Part shown: positions 16,228-28,700 of the stretch, piece by piece
Layout: the number at the start of each line of letters is the position of its first letter
Position numbering within the stretch: the first letter of the stretch is position 1
Origin: Haliclystus octoradiatus
Lineage: Eukaryota > Cnidaria > Staurozoa > Stauromedusae > Haliclystidae
Assembly (NCBI GenBank): GCA_916610825.1
Contig: OU744451.1
Span: 15,709,307-15,773,306 of the forward strand
DNA length: 64,000 bases
Reading direction: 5' to 3'
Notes under the pieces: generated by a model
Seen by the model: the letters and a program-made list of their open reading frames with translations, nothing else
What the model was told of the DNA's origin: nothing
Database searches by the model: none
Made by a program: the position numbers and the translations under genes

Positions 16228-16830
16228 TTTTGAAACAGTTCATGATCTGTTTATAATATGTCCAATTGTCAGACATGAGAATCCAAATTTAAAAAATAGC
16301 CTGAAATCTAGGATATCTAGACCATTTGTAATGGATTTCAATGGGAAAAATGCAATAACAAGTAATCCTGTCTGAAATCCGCTAAAATTCTGAAAATTTT
16401 CTTGTGTCTAAATTGTCCATGAGCAGCTCATGAATTAGCCTGCGTACCAGCCCTGAGGTTTATTTCTAAAACCATAGGGTCTGTGAACTAATGTGTGATT
16501 CTCAGCCCATTGAAAATAGCACCTATATAAATTTAGTAAATTATTCACACTCCAATTCACACACTGTCACAAAACATCAATTGTCATAAAATCACAACTC
16601 TCTGTCAAACACGTCATAGTTATTAGCCGTGACAATTATCTCAACGTAATGAATAAATTATATCTCAAATTCATGAGAACTTGTTGGGCTGAAAATCACA
16701 CATTAGTTCACAGACCCTATGGCTTCAGAAAAAACATAGGGGCTGGTACGCAGGCTACTCATGAATGTTCAAAAAGTCCAGGATCAGTTGTCATGAACAG
16801 TTCATGACCTCAGTAAAAGTTTTCAGAAGG
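16228..16830. repeat. GTTCATGAAC repeat copy, split by a MITE
   Basis: Left part to 16435 and right part from 16758 carry the CAGTTCATGA-type words. The join across the two copies of CTCATGAAT restores a continuous repeat. Confidence 0.65.
16436..16757. mobile_element. MULE-like MITE, 322 bp, perfect 9-bp target duplication
   Basis: Terminal inverted repeats begin TAGCCTGCGTACCAGCCC, and the arms extend about 80 bases (CATAGGGTCTGTGAACTAAT against its complement). CTCATGAAT is directly repeated at 16427-16435 and 16758-16766. No coding capacity. The TIR start matches the foldback element at 8155-8243. Confidence 0.93.
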
Positions 16831-17191
16831 AAATACACCCAAATTAGACCTGTGCCACATGCCCCCTGTACCTTAGGTGGTGATTGGTCTATTTTCTACC
16901 TTGTGAAATAATTTGTGACGTCTTTGTGAATTGAAAAGGTGTTAAGAATGATTCGCACATTGCGGGGCACATCGTTTCACATGTAGATTACACACGTTTT
17001 TCTTAAGTGGTCTATTGTATTTTGTTTATAAAATAGATCACACCACGTTGCTAGCGCATCATTTCATTCGCTAAAATTAGGCCCAGATGTAGATTAGCAG
17101 AATAATGAGCCTTGTGAAGCTAGGCTACAGCTTAATAAGTGAGCATGAAGTGAGACAAATTTTGATAAATAAACACATTGATTGAGCTTAC

Positions 17192-17325
17192 CCTGTTGCC
17201 AAACATTGCATCTGTTATTGATTCTACATGTTCTCTCTCACTTTCATTCGAAGAGAGCTGCCTTTGTTCAGCATGATCAAGATCAGTAGCAAGTGAAGCC
17301 AAATCAACAGCAGTAAAATATTCTC
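17192..17325 (-). CDS. Candidate internal exon, unknown gene
   Basis: Acceptor TTTTTTAG and donor AGG|GTAAGC enclose 44 open codons plus two leading bases. The encoded segment is acidic and hydrophilic (contains AVDLASLATDLDHAEQRQ), looking like real protein sequence, probably helical. I do not recognise it. Phase is compatible with 14491-14535 downstream. Confidence 0.5.
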
Positions 17326-17949
17326 CTAAAAAACAAGTTGAACTTCACTTTCCTTAGGCAATTAGTAGTATGATTAGTAATAGATTTAGAATGTGTGCAT
17401 CAATTCCAGGTTCACAGGCAGTTCTCCACATTTTGTAACATTGTTGTATAACTGGCTGTCGCTATAGTGACATCTATTGACACCCAGTGAACACAACACG
17501 GCTAGGTTCAAGGCTAAACTGGATCAAATTTATTATTTAAATTACACATAGACAATATAGGCCTAGAAAGATTGCAGGAATTACATATACGTCAACTGAT
17601 AAAATATTTGATATATACAAATCATAACAGCTTGAAAATTACAAATCAAATTTATAACAAACATCTCAGATACACCAAATAAAAATGCTCCACTATGCAA
17701 GATACGAACAGTTTAATTTTTACTGCCTTTGAAAATGAGAAAATATTAATTTAGTTCTAGTATAATCCCCTATTCCCAAAAAACAGTTAGGATGTTCATG
17801 AACAGTTCATGAACCGTTCAATATCAGTACATGAAAACTAGGCCATTCAATGTTCTGCCAGCTAGGTAGATTCCTATCAGAATTTTATGGCAGGCCTTCA
17901 ATCTAGATTCAGTTGAATACAGTATTCAAAAATAAAGATTTAAATTTAA
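17326..17949. other. Non-coding, with a GTTCATGAAC fragment
   Basis: A short piece of the palindromic repeat family lies at about 17775-17850 (GATGTTCATGAACAGTTCAT). Nothing else recognised. Confidence 0.5.
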
Positions 17950-18305
17950 ACCCTGGGCAAACAATGGATTGCACAACAAATCTGTTTTTTTCTGAAGTAT
18001 GATTTTCGTATTTTGAAGCAGTCTTTTTACTACTTTATACGGGCCCGACTTTCTCAAGACATTTTAACAAAAACATAAAATGAATTTGATTAATGGGTTT
18101 GATGAATTTCGAACAAGATGGTGCAAAAAATATGACAAAGATGCTCAATAACAAAATCCTTGGAAAATGTTTGACAGCTATTAAACATGATGCGACAAAT
18201 AAAATACACGATTCCATACATCAGACAAAATCGAAAGAGTGGCTAAATGACAAGGATTTTCAAAGGTTTAGAAGTTGCACAAATGTTGCCGTCGTTTCCC
18301 AGGGT
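17950..18305. mobile_element. piggyBac-like MITE, 356 bp
   Basis: Ends ACCCTGGG(C)AAAC and GTTT(C)CCAGGGT are inverted and flanked by TTAA at 17946-17949 and 18306-18309, the target of piggyBac-type transposases. A second copy is split by the LINE at 37.4-41.1 kb. The ORF 18093-18317 lies inside it and is not conserved in frame in the other copy. Confidence 0.75.
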
Positions 18306-18309
18306 TTAA

Positions 18310-19008
18310 CAAATTAGAGACTACAAACCTTGCAAAAGAGAATTAACACAATGCTGTGCACAAAGAGCACCTTCTTGCTGAAATTAAGAAATGAATAATT
18401 ATGTAAAAACTCTTGTACATGAGTTATATGCAAATAAACCTGGATAATAGTTTATTTGATTAAATTTTTGGCTTCCCTCAGGTATATATAGCCTACAATA
18501 TCTATCAGCAACTGAAAAAACTTCCATTTGGTATAAATATGTAACACATAGATTCTATTATAACACTTGTATGTATTTGTCACATGTTTATGTGTTGTGG
18601 ATTAAATTCATCCAAACATCACAGTAACGGTAATGGTGTTGGTATAATTTTAGGCCTACAAACTAAATTGATTTCAATATTGATACAGGTAGGCCTAGGC
18701 CTATCAATTTTGGCACATTAATAATTTGTAATCTGAACCTAGATAAAAATATATGTATCATAACTGTACCGTTATTATAAATTGAAATTGCTTGTTCTTC
18801 TGAAAATTTTATAGCCTAGCGATTTACCTGAGAGAGGTTCCAAAGGATGAGGGATAGATTGATGGATTATAAATTATTTTCTAGACCCTCCTAGAACTTA
18901 TAGTATAGAAGGCAAGTTCCAGATTATAAAGAATAATGTTTGTGGGCAAGATCTTGAAAGTGAAATCACTGTCACTTTGATGAATTTCCAGTCATGTATG
19001 GTTTCCAG
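18310..19008. other. Intergenic, no feature seen
   Basis: AT-rich, with several TAGGCCTA-type words; no exon supported. Confidence 0.4.
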
Positions 19009-19200
19009 CAGGGTCCAACAAAAGGTTCAGCCTTCTGGAATCATCTCTCGAGGTATTTCAACATTTTCTTCTGAACTGTTTTGTCAAGATTTGACAAATA
19101 AATCATAAAATTATTAATTTTCTTCTGAATTTGCACCAGCCTTTCAGAATCTAGGATTGCAGGATTCATACTCTTGTCGTACCCTGATTTCCAGCTACAG
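19009..19200. repeat. CAGGGTC-ended MITE, copy 1
   Basis: Starts near AGGGTCCAACAAAAGG and ends near CTTGTCGTACCCTG. The inner arms TTCAGCCTTCTGGAATC and GCCTTTCAGAATC are inverted. Related copies are at 47025-47195 and 48226-48415. Confidence 0.65.
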
Positions 19201-19397
19201 ATTTTACAGATTTTCCTCGAAGCAAGTGTGAAATGCTGAATGAGGAAGAGCTGAGATAAGAGAGCCTTATCTTTGGGAGCTTCAGTAGGCAATTTAACTC
19301 AAGTGGCATAGCAAAACTAACGAGGGATACGTGTGACTGCACAAGTTCACAGTGTCGTAACAAGAGTGGCTTGCAGTTGCTGTTAAGTTAGATCAGA

Positions 19398-19480
19398 TGA
19401 CCATGTAGCTCAAAGGTTAGAGCATTCGTTGTGGGTTCGTTTGACTCCCATGCTCGGACATGCTTTTCTGCATCACAACA
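19398..19480 (+). repeat. tRNA-like sequence, probably a SINE head
   Basis: ATGTAGCTCAAAGGTTAGAGC resembles an A box with its D-arm and GGGTTCGTTTGACTCCC a degenerate B box. A cloverleaf cannot be completed. Confidence 0.4.
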
Positions 19481-20709
19481 ATTTCCTAGATTTTAAAAGG
19501 TTATGGGTTGTACTACTGTCAGTGTAGAATACTAAAATTATCACTTGGGATAGAACCCTGTCCTCACTATACTGCTGGCTAACGGTGCCTAACAGTCCTA
19601 ACGCCAATAACACCATTGGATGACTGAGCTGAGACTGACTGATTGATTTGACGAGCTCAGCCGAGATAGTAATCTAAGTCTGATTTATGTAGTCTGACCG
19701 AGACTGAGTGCTAAGTAATAATCATATATAGGCATACTAGCCCTATCCTACCCTGCCTGGCTGTCTTAGGCTTAGCCTTGCCCTTAGCCTAGCCTACCTT
19801 TTCATGGAAAATTAATTCCATTTCCAAGTTCTTTGTGATTTCGGATTATAGAAACCATATGATAATATAATATTTATAATTGGTGAGAAATCTAATATAA
19901 ATTTAGTTTATATTCAAGTTCTTATTTTCCTATTCAATTAGTCTACAGCTTTTGAAATTCACTTCTACTGCAGGACTGAAGCCTGTCGACGAACATTACA
20001 ACAACACAAATTAAAGAATTTCCAAAAACAAGTCTACCATTATAGATTTGCCTCTCATAGAAGTTTCAGTTAACTGGATAAAATTTGCAATCCGATCTAT
20101 TCTTAGACTTTCAAGAGTTTTTTACAACTTGGATAATGCAATTGTAATAATTGTAATTTATAACAATATGAATAATTAATTATGCACAAGCATATTAAAT
20201 AAAGTATAATAATTCAAATAAAAATTTTAGGTCTTATAATTATAAAAAAGTAAACTTGTATCAACACATCTTAAATATGTAGGTTATCTAATTAGAAAAA
20301 CTTAAGTTTAAATAGTTTCAATTAAGTGTATGTGCATCTGATAAAATTTTTATAACTAATTAAATAGTTTCTATACTTCAAAAGTATCACACAGAGTACG
20401 AAAACTAATTCACAAGTCACATGATACATGAATAATACGCTAAATTTGTATTAACTCATTTTGAGTTAATACCGGTTTTCTGAGTAGTAATGTTCTTGTG
20501 TGGCATTGGATTATAGTGCCGAGTAGTATTACTGTTCAACCAAATTAATATGCCTGATTGATAATGGTATTAATTCTGAATATTATCTGCATGGAGATCA
20601 TATAGGCCTCAAAGCCATTTCATATGGCTATGTAGTTTATCCAAATACCACAGCTTAATTCAATTAATAATATTTTAAAACAAAATATTTAATCAATATT
20701 GAATATATT
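19481..20709. other. Intergenic, no feature seen
   Basis: AT-rich spacer, including the 3' flank of the galactosyltransferase gene. Confidence 0.4.
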
Positions 20710-21777
20710 TTAGTTTGCTTTCTTTGTGGTATTGACAACATCCCATACATGATTAATGCCGTATGGTGTTAAGTGGTATATATAATATTCCAGAAGATAC
20801 ATTTGATTTGGAACGACATAATGAAATGTAACAGAGAAATCAGAGCAACAGTCAGGACCGGTAACAACTGGATAATTACTATATTGATGCAGCCAATTGC
20901 CATTTTCTATAGAACCAGGAATTAAATGATAATTAGGGGCAAAGGGATGAAATCTTTCCCTACCAAGATTATCTCTTGAATCTGTCGGGTGGATATTAAC
21001 AGCTTGAAGGCATTTACCAACTTCTACATCTTCATTTGCTGCTTTTTTATGACATTTTTCTGGGTCTTCCATTATTTTTATAAATTTTTTTAATGTCCCT
21101 TTACTAAAAACATAACCTGCCCCACCACTTTCATACCCACCGAATGTTTTAAAATGGCGTCCAAAATAGTAATCTTTCTCTGTGTCATAAATTGAAACTA
21201 AATAGCGTAAATTTTCAACAATAACAAATGTATCATCATCAGCTTTAATGAACCAATCTGCTTTATCAAAATAATGCTTATATACGTGTGTCCAAGAAGC
21301 TCGCGTTTTTAACCAAAGATTTTCACGACCTTCAGGAACATCTAGTCCTACAGCTGGGAAACTTTTATCTTCAACTGAGCTCATGAAAAGTAAAATATTA
21401 CATCTTTTCCCCCATGTATTATTCACAGCAGCAGCTTTAGGGAATAATGTTTTTGGACTTGTCATAACCCAACATAAAACACGGTTTTCTTTCGACATTT
21501 TCCGAGCAAGAACATCTCCATGTAGATGATGAGGTTCGTTTTCATCGCGAAAATTGAAATTTATTCCATCAAAATTGTCATTGACATTATTTTTTGGTAT
21601 TTCTTCAGCATGATTATGCATGTAATAATCTGTTTCGTTTACAACATCACGTATGTAAACAGAACTTTTATAGCTTGCATGAAGTGTTAATAAGTTGAAC
21701 TCACTATTAATAACAGCAATAAGGATGCCAATACTTAAACCAAAGGAAAAGCCAACTAACATATCGTTACGAACCAT
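20710..21777 (-). CDS. C1GALT1: Core-1 beta-1,3-galactosyltransferase (T-synthase family), intronless
   Basis: Type II Golgi enzyme that adds galactose in beta-1,3 linkage to O-linked GalNAc, making core-1 O-glycans. The 355-residue frame has a short cytosolic start, a membrane anchor at about residues 6-23 (GFSFGLSIGILIAVI), a stem, and a CAZy GT31-type catalytic domain. Visible motifs are [18 protein letters not shown], the nucleotide-sugar/metal site KADDDTFV with its DxD core, GGYESGGAGYVFSKG, EDVEVGKCL and the C-terminal CCSDFSVTFHYV. Length is close to the family norm (about 360). The DDD triad is intact, which argues for an active enzyme rather than the chaperone relative COSMC. The whole coding region is one exon, so it may be a retrocopy or a lineage with lost introns. 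A damaged second copy lies upstream at 24775-25290. Confidence 0.93.
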   Translation of the reverse strand: MVRNDMLVGFSFGLSIGILIAVINSEFNLLTLHASYKSSVYIRDVVNETDYYMHNHAEEIPKNNVNDNFDGINFNFRDENEPHHLHGDVLARKMSKENRVLCWVMTSPKTLFPKAAAVNNTWGKRCNILLFMSSVEDKSFPAVGLDVPEGRENLWLKTRASWTHVYKHYFDKADWFIKADDDTFVIVENLRYLVSIYDTEKDYYFGRHFKTFGGYESGGAGYVFSKGTLKKFIKIMEDPEKCHKKAANEDVEVGKCLQAVNIHPTDSRDNLGRERFHPFAPNYHLIPGSIENGNWLHQYSNYPVVTGPDCCSDFSVTFHYVVPNQMYLLEYYIYHLTPYGINHVWDVVNTTKKAN

Positions 21778-21789
21778 TCCACAACGATT

Positions 21790-22684
21790 TAGGTTTCAGC
21801 CTTAAAACATGAACAACCTTCATGAGATGAATTCAGCAACTGCTTTGAATTTTCGTTTGTCTATATTTTCATGCAAAGACACACATGAAAACAACTACCT
21901 TTGTGTCATTTGTCCTAACTGTCATTTACCAAACCCGACGAGTCACTATAGTGATACTGCTCGTATAGTGGCATGCCTATAGTTTGCAGAGATAGTTTGT
22001 CCTGCGATTATACTGCATGAATGCGTCACCAGAGATGCGCGTCGTCGAAATGCTTCGCTTCAAGCTAAGCGGGGGCACCTCTGATTTACGGAAAACGGAA
22101 AGAAATTTACATTTTTCCGTAAATTTCTTTCCGTTTTCCGTAAATCAGATTTGCCCGCGAAGCGGGGCATTGCTTTGAAAACAATATCACACCTTGATAT
22201 CACACCTGTTATTCTAGATTTTTAAACTGCTGTGTCCAGTCGTTTCCATAACAATCATAATGATCATGGGTGATAAGTAATATGGACGTTATCATAATTC
22301 ATTTAATAGAATTATATAAACAAATATAATATGGTTTTACGTCTTGGAAACTCCCATGGTCACATTCACGGCATTCACATCATCACTAAAGGTTGATCGC
22401 ATCAGGGGGCCATAAAGCCCTCTTGAAAGTATGGTCCCTGGTATAATTTATGCATTAGGGACCGTTCATTATTTATTCCAATGAGGGGGTGTACAGAAGA
22501 GAGCTGAAATTCTCTGGAAAAAATTTCTTACCCACCATTTCAAGTGGAAATAAATAAATTACCCACCCTCAAATACTTTAATCTTGCTACTGAACTGTTA
22601 CTGAACTAATACCATACACTGAAGCATTATTGATTTTTTAATAATATTCATAATGTAAAACTAAAAATGAACTTGATATTATAG
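21790..22684. other. Spacer with a foldback sequence
   Basis: Contains the palindrome at 22080-22148; otherwise no gene recognised. Confidence 0.4.
22080..22148. repeat. Near-perfect 69-bp foldback palindrome
   Basis: Arms TCTGATTTACGGAAAACGG... and its complement face each other across an 8-9-base loop. Outside them, looser inverted pieces (AATGCTTCGCTT... and ...GAAGCGGGGCATT) suggest this is the core of a small foldback MITE of about 120 bp. Confidence 0.8.
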
Positions 22685-22930
22685 TTCAATATCCATTCAG
22701 AAAATAAATGTTTCCATGATCCTGCAGTTCTTCCTGAACGTGATCGTTGTAAGTCCTTCTGCCCGGCCCACTATTACATTCAGCTTGCTCATCCAGAACT
22801 TGAGACACCAAATCATCAAGATGTAGTAGTTCAAGCTGGGAGAAATGGCACAGACATGAGCAATCATGAGGAATCATCTGATTTCCATGACACATTGCAA
22901 AATTCTCCAATCAACAGCAATGAGGAGTAA
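22685..22930 (+). CDS. Candidate terminal exon, unknown gene
   Basis: Directly after ATTATAG, an open frame of 81 codons ends in TAA at 22928-22930. It is hydrophilic, with two nearby Cys (RCKSFCPAH) and an acidic Asn/Ser-rich tail (ending SPINSNEE). Composition looks protein-like, but the acceptor lacks a strong pyrimidine tract, no upstream exon was found, and the opposite strand is also open for 74 codons. No family recognised. Confidence 0.3.
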   Translation, partial: FNIHSENKCFHDPAVLPERDRCKSFCPAHYYIQLAHPELETPNHQDVVVQAGRNGTDMSNHEESSDFHDTLQNSPINSNEE

Positions 22931-24121
22931 CTTTAGTCTTGGACTTTCTTATTAATAATTCAAGTGTTTAATAAGTTTCTAATTTTCTTGAATAAGTTTT
23001 GAACAAATTTAATATTTTATAGCTACTAATGGACCGGATTACCTTTTGAAAAACAGGGTCAAAAAATTAAGAGAAGAGCGGGAGTATGATATAGTAGGTA
23101 ATATTATTGAACATTAACATTGTTCAAATTGTTTGAGTTCCGAAGTAAGAATAATGATCCCAAGATATTTGGTTTTAGAAGCATGTTGCAAATCATATAG
23201 CAAATTCGATAGATTACATAGCTCTTTAATTTTAACAATAACCTTACATGGCATGGCCCACACCCTGTAGCTTTACTAAAATCATGCTAAAATCGATGTA
23301 TTCATACGTCCATTAATTGACGTCTATTTATTACCTCAAACCATTCTTCCATCACAGCCGTATTAACAAACTATATGCTGACATGATGCTGACTAACTAG
23401 CTACTATTCTGACTGAGGTAAATCGGCCGTGTCTACCCAAGTTATACCATAGATGAGCTGCCTTTCTTGCATATCGGATTCATTATTGCAAAATTCCAAA
23501 TTCTGGTAGTACTCCAGCCTTCAAGGAAATTTCATACAAATATGACGATGGATATACAATCTCTGCCGCAATAGATTTGAAAAACTATGATGATATCTGA
23601 CTGATACAAATATGTATGTATGTATATGAATGATCTATGATGTATTGTCATAAAACTATTTAGGCTGGTACATACGCAAGGAATCAGGGATGAAACACTG
23701 ATTCACTTGCGTATAACACTATATTTTTCAGATGCATAGCTATAGATAATGGAAAATATACTGCCTAGCTTTAATTAATATAAACATTTCTAATATCCTT
23801 GTAAATTGGGTTACCCAAGCTCAACAAATCTTAAAAACAATGTTGAACATTAGATATAGATAATAGTTCATTTAAAGGCATATAAACAACTTGATATATT
23901 GATTTTACTATGTTTACACAATACAATATAACTCACATTCTTATAATTATCATTAGAGACAGTTTATGATGCATTTCTTGATGCTTTTGAGGCACTTGGT
24001 TTGGGGTGGCTAAACAACGCAAGATTTGCTCAACATCAGCTCGGGTAGAGCATCTGTAGGGCAGATGTTGGCGTTGGGTTGGTACGCAACATTAGCTCTA
24101 CACAAGCTTATAAGCACTAAA
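22931..24121. other. Intergenic, no feature seen
   Basis: AT-rich sequence without supportable genes or repeats, apart from a short TATG run near 23612. Confidence 0.4.
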
Positions 24122-24561
24122 CAGGGCCGTCCCGAGAAATTTTCTTTGAGGGGAGTGTCGAGCAATAAATTTGCAGACTTTATCGGAGTCCAATCGATAT
24201 GTTAACCGTAAATTGCAAGCAAATTAAGGTACGGTATCTGGAAGTTGAATCCGCCAGACAAAGTCTGTAATGCGTTTTTAAATTGTACATTGACCTCACC
24301 ATCGGAATACTTCTCGAGCGTATTGAGAAAAACTTTGAAAAAGTTGAAGATAATTGTCTCTATACACAGTATGGACATGGATAAATGACAAAAATTCAAA
24401 TAACTCTCTTACTTCTACTCTTAGAAAACGAACATCACAATATTTCCTTTGCAATCTCTTCCTCTTTTGCCGACTGGAGACATTTCAAAGGAAGATTTGC
24501 CAAGTGACAAGTCGACAAGGGGTGTTACGCCCCCATTACCCCCATACTAGGAACGGCCCTG
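24122..24561. mobile_element. hAT-type MITE, 440 bp
   Basis: Ends CAGGGCCGT and ACGGCCCTG are inverted, typical of hAT termini (CAGGG). They are flanked by 8-base near-duplicates GCACTAAA (24114-24121) and GCTCTAAA (24562-24569), differing at one base. Non-coding. Confidence 0.82.
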
Positions 24562-24774
24562 GCTCTAAAAGGAGCTTGTTTCTTTGCAGGTCTTAGCAGA
24601 ATCCTCAGTCCAATAAGCTATGAACATATTTACAATAATGATTTCTCTTGTACCTTGAAAGAGAAAACTAAGAAGAATGCCAACTGCGTAGTAACATCAA
24701 CTATGTATATAGATTAGCATGTCTCGATAATTTTTTTTTAAATTCTTTATTTGTTTCCTTATGCAATATCTATA

Positions 24775-25290
24775 ACATCCCATACATGATTAATGCCGTA
24801 TGGTGTTAAGTGATATATAATATTCCAGAAGATACATTTGATTTGGAACGACATAATGAAATGTAACAGAGAAATCAGAGCAACAGTCAGGAACAGAAAC
24901 GACTGGATACTTATTCTGCAGATGTAACCAATTATCTCTTCCTATAGTCCCAGGAATTAGATGATAACTAGGAGCAAAATGATGAAATCTTTCCCTACCA
25001 AGATTCACTTCCACACCCAAATCCACCAATAGCCTCAGGTATTTTGAAATGGCAATTTTCAACAATAACAAATGAATCATCATCAGCTTTAATGAACCAA
25101 TCTGCTTTATCAAAATAATGCTTATATACGTGTGTCCAAGAAACTCGCGTTTTTAACCAATGAGATTTTCACGACCTTCAGGAACATCTAGTCCTACAGC
25201 TGGGAAACTTTTATCTTCAACTGAACTCATGAAAAGTAAAATATTACATCTTTTCCTCCATGTATTATTCACAGCAGCAGCTTTAGGGAA
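24775..25290 (-). pseudogene. Broken second copy of the C1GALT1-like gene
   Basis: Shares long near-identical stretches with 20710-21777 on the same strand. The C-terminal part (GRERFHHFAPSYHLIPG to the VPNQMYLLEYY region) and the region around the DxD site are recognisable. The two blocks are joined across a deletion that removes most of the sequence between the DxD motif and the NLGRERF motif, frames are shifted, and the N-terminal anchor is missing. Not a functional enzyme. High similarity implies a fairly recent duplication. Confidence 0.9.
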
Positions 25291-25730
25291 TGATGACCAG
25301 TATGTTTTTATTCAACATAAGAACATTACTTATGTCTTGCTATTTGTACCTACATACTGCTACCATGGTCTAAGAGTAAATAGAATGTAAAAGTGGGCTA
25401 ACATTTTGATAGAAAATCCAATCACAACATATCGTACAAACAACAAGTTAAAATCAAAAATAAGTTACATAGTTGTTATTGCTACAGTAACTGGTTTATA
25501 CGCAAATGTTCGGACACGTGATAAATATCATATCAGGTTAGGTTATTTTATTTAATTGAAAAAAATTCAACGATACTGTCTGTACAGTATACATGCCCGA
25601 CTTCATGTAGCGGATGCCTGGGATATCGACTGTAGAACGTAGATACATGTAACTACTACTATTAAAGCGAGCTACATTAATGCTATATAAATTGTGTAGT
25701 CTCAATAGAGTGACTGTTTGTTTAGGGTGA

Positions 25731-28700
25731 TTATTTTTTCGTAGCTGATGTTAGTTCTGCAATCGCCCATTTTTTATTATCGATTTCGGCATTCAATTTG
25801 CTATATTGGCGTGCAAGCTGTTGAAATTCATCACCAAAAGATTCATAAATTATTAAAGTAGATTTGGCATCTTTGATCTGTTTTTCCGTGGATTTGATCC
25901 GATTTATCAGTTCCGATCTGAGAAAAGATATCACATTAAAATCAGATTAGTTCAAATGATAGACAATTATCAGAGAGAAGACGGTTTTATTGATGAAAAG
26001 TTACAATACTGCAAACCATGTGCAAACCTATCTATAGATTGTAGAACGCCGGTGCAAAGATAGTATGCTGGCTAGCATTTAGTTCAAATGAAATGCAATG
26101 GTATTTGTATGAATCACCTTTCTTCTCCTTCTACACCATTGAAGTATTTGTAATAATTCTAGTGTAGACTTTGAAGGATGTGGGAAGTATAGCATAATTT
26201 ATGAAAGATTAAATTCTGAATCATAAAACTTTGCAAGGTGAATTTCAGAAGAAATTGAGTTGGAAAAATCGAGGAATTGCGGAAGGTCAACTTTTATCGA
26301 ACCTGCATGCAAATTAATCTGATTCCTTTACGAAGATTCAGAGTAAAATGAGGATTATGGTGTGATTTTTCCCTTTAAGAAAGAAATGCAAATTAAAAGT
26401 AGTTTGAATAATCTGCGATTGTGAAATTTCTATACGATGGAGTATTAAATATTAAATTAATTTTATATACTATCCTAATTACTTCTTTGGAACACTTTCA
26501 GTGAAAAAAATTGGTTATTTTTTCTTGGCCACATATTTTTTGATATTATAGTACAGTATGCGTATTTTGTGAGGGATTTATGATTTTACCACAGAGCGGA
26601 TGAGCTAGCAGCTTCTGACAACGGTGTGGTTTACTAATGTTTCTCTTTATAATTAGTACTGAGTTTAATGGCAAACGCCTTTCCTGATGCAAACCAAAAG
26701 TGCTGTTACCGGGGATTGAACCCAAGACCTTGCGGGGTCCAATGCCCTAACCGCTACACTAAGGCCCCATGTAATGTTGTAATTATTATTATAATCAGAG
26801 GTTTCGGGTAAAATAATATTGGGCATGGTTAAGTCACCTACACACAGAAAATAATACATTTGATTATCAATAACACATATTATTATTACATGAGATGCAT
26901 ACCTGACTTTTATAAGGGCGTGGACATTTTCTTCAGAGTATGTATCTACCATTCTTTGTAACATCAAAACTCTACATTGGCAAATAATATGATAACAGTA
27001 TATCGTAGATAGGTTTCAGAGAGTAATAACAAGAGTTAATAACAAGAAGGTCAAGAAAGACACATTTATTGGTTGTAACTCTAAGTTTCACATTATTAAA
27101 CGATTGTCAGGCAACAAATACTAACTACAATTCCCGCTACAATTACAAATTACAAACATACGCATAGTTACAACAGGAATAAGCTAAGTTGTTGATATAA
27201 TAGATTAGAGAATAGAGACGTACACACATACAGTATGTGCCTGTATACCATATCATCATTTAGTGATAATATGATGCTAACAGCGATATAATCTAAATAA
27301 ATTCCAGTGAGAGAAGCCTTGGGTTGGGTTGGGTGCCTTGGGTTCACCAGCATCTCAAGAACAGGTCATAAATAATAATATTCAGCTAACAAGCAATGTT
27401 TTGAGAATTTAAAATGGATGTCTACAGAAGAAACAATAAAATTCCGCCGGCAAAGAAGAAGCATTACACATCCCTTTTATAAGAATTGTATTCCTGCAAC
27501 TATTCCTTATTTTTGATAACGTTTTGGATGTAGATCAGGATACGGATCAGGATTAAGATCCAGATAATCAAAAAGAAGGATCCAACCACATCTGTAACTT
27601 AGGATGACCAAGGCTGTCATTTCAGGAAAAGTGCCTCACTTCATAAGAACTTATCAGCTCTTCATAAAACTAAAAGGTTGTATCTCAAAGAGGCTTTGAT
27701 ATAGTAATTTTTTGGCAGGATCCGATTTTAAATTATAAATATGATCCAAAATCAATACCCAGAACCAAATGTTTTTGAAAATATGAAATTAATGCGGTTA
27801 GGTCTACCTCTGCAAAAGCTGTTCAGGATTTCATGAACAGCTCGCAAATAACTCTCAAGGACAGTTTATGAACAGTTCAGGAACTGAAAATTTGAAGCCA
27901 TGAACTGGTCATGAACTCCTGAATTGTTTTTTTGCAGAGGATAACGTTTTGGACCTGAACCAAGATTTGGATCAGGATATAGATCCGGATAATCAAAAAG
28001 AAAGATCCAATTGAATCTGTAACTTAAGATGACCAAGGTTTAAGATGTAACTTAAAATGTCATCTCAGGAAGTGCCTAGCCTCATAAGAAACTATCTGGT
28101 CTGCCGTAAAAGGTTGTAAAGAGGTTTTGATGGAGTTAACATATAGTCTAGCATAGCATATAGTACATACTGTTGTTTCTTAATCAATGCTTTTCGTTTG
28201 GCAATCAACCAATTGACAGTCGTCTCATTAGCAGTAATATTGTCTTTACTCTTGTATTCCTTTAATAATGTTTCTGTTTTAGTGATATTCTGAGAAAGAA
28301 CCTGACAAATGAAAAACAAGAAATTGAATTCACAACATTTCAAGTTGAGTTTCAAGAGTACAGAATACCAGGGGATGAATTGACATTGCCAAAACCTATA
28401 TTGACTAGCACACTCTATACAAATTATCAATGGTTAATCCAAATCATTAAATCAGCCATTGTAAAATAATTATTTGTGTTACATTGCAATTATTTTGTCT
28501 TTGTTAAATGATGACGATGAAGCAATCTAGTTGACATTATAAATCTACAACCAACCTTTTCATATTGGAGCATCTTCAAATTGTTTTGACATTCAAGGCT
28601 AATAATTGTCTTTTTTGATTGAATTATCTTCTTTTGCATGTTAGATAATAGCTGTGGTAATTGATTAACTTTTGCGATTGTTAGGCTATCACTGTCTAAA

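Noticed and set aside
18093..18317. 74-codon ORF with Lys-rich product
   Set aside because: Lies within a piggyBac-like MITE, and the frame is not kept in the second copy at 41.1 kb.
18825..18880. Possible exon upstream of 17192-17325
   Set aside because: The frame that would join in phase is stopped and has no acceptor; the sequence looks like an intron 3' end instead.
26700..26771. Functional tRNA gene
   Set aside because: It has A and B boxes but no full cloverleaf, and it shares a SINE body with two other loci.
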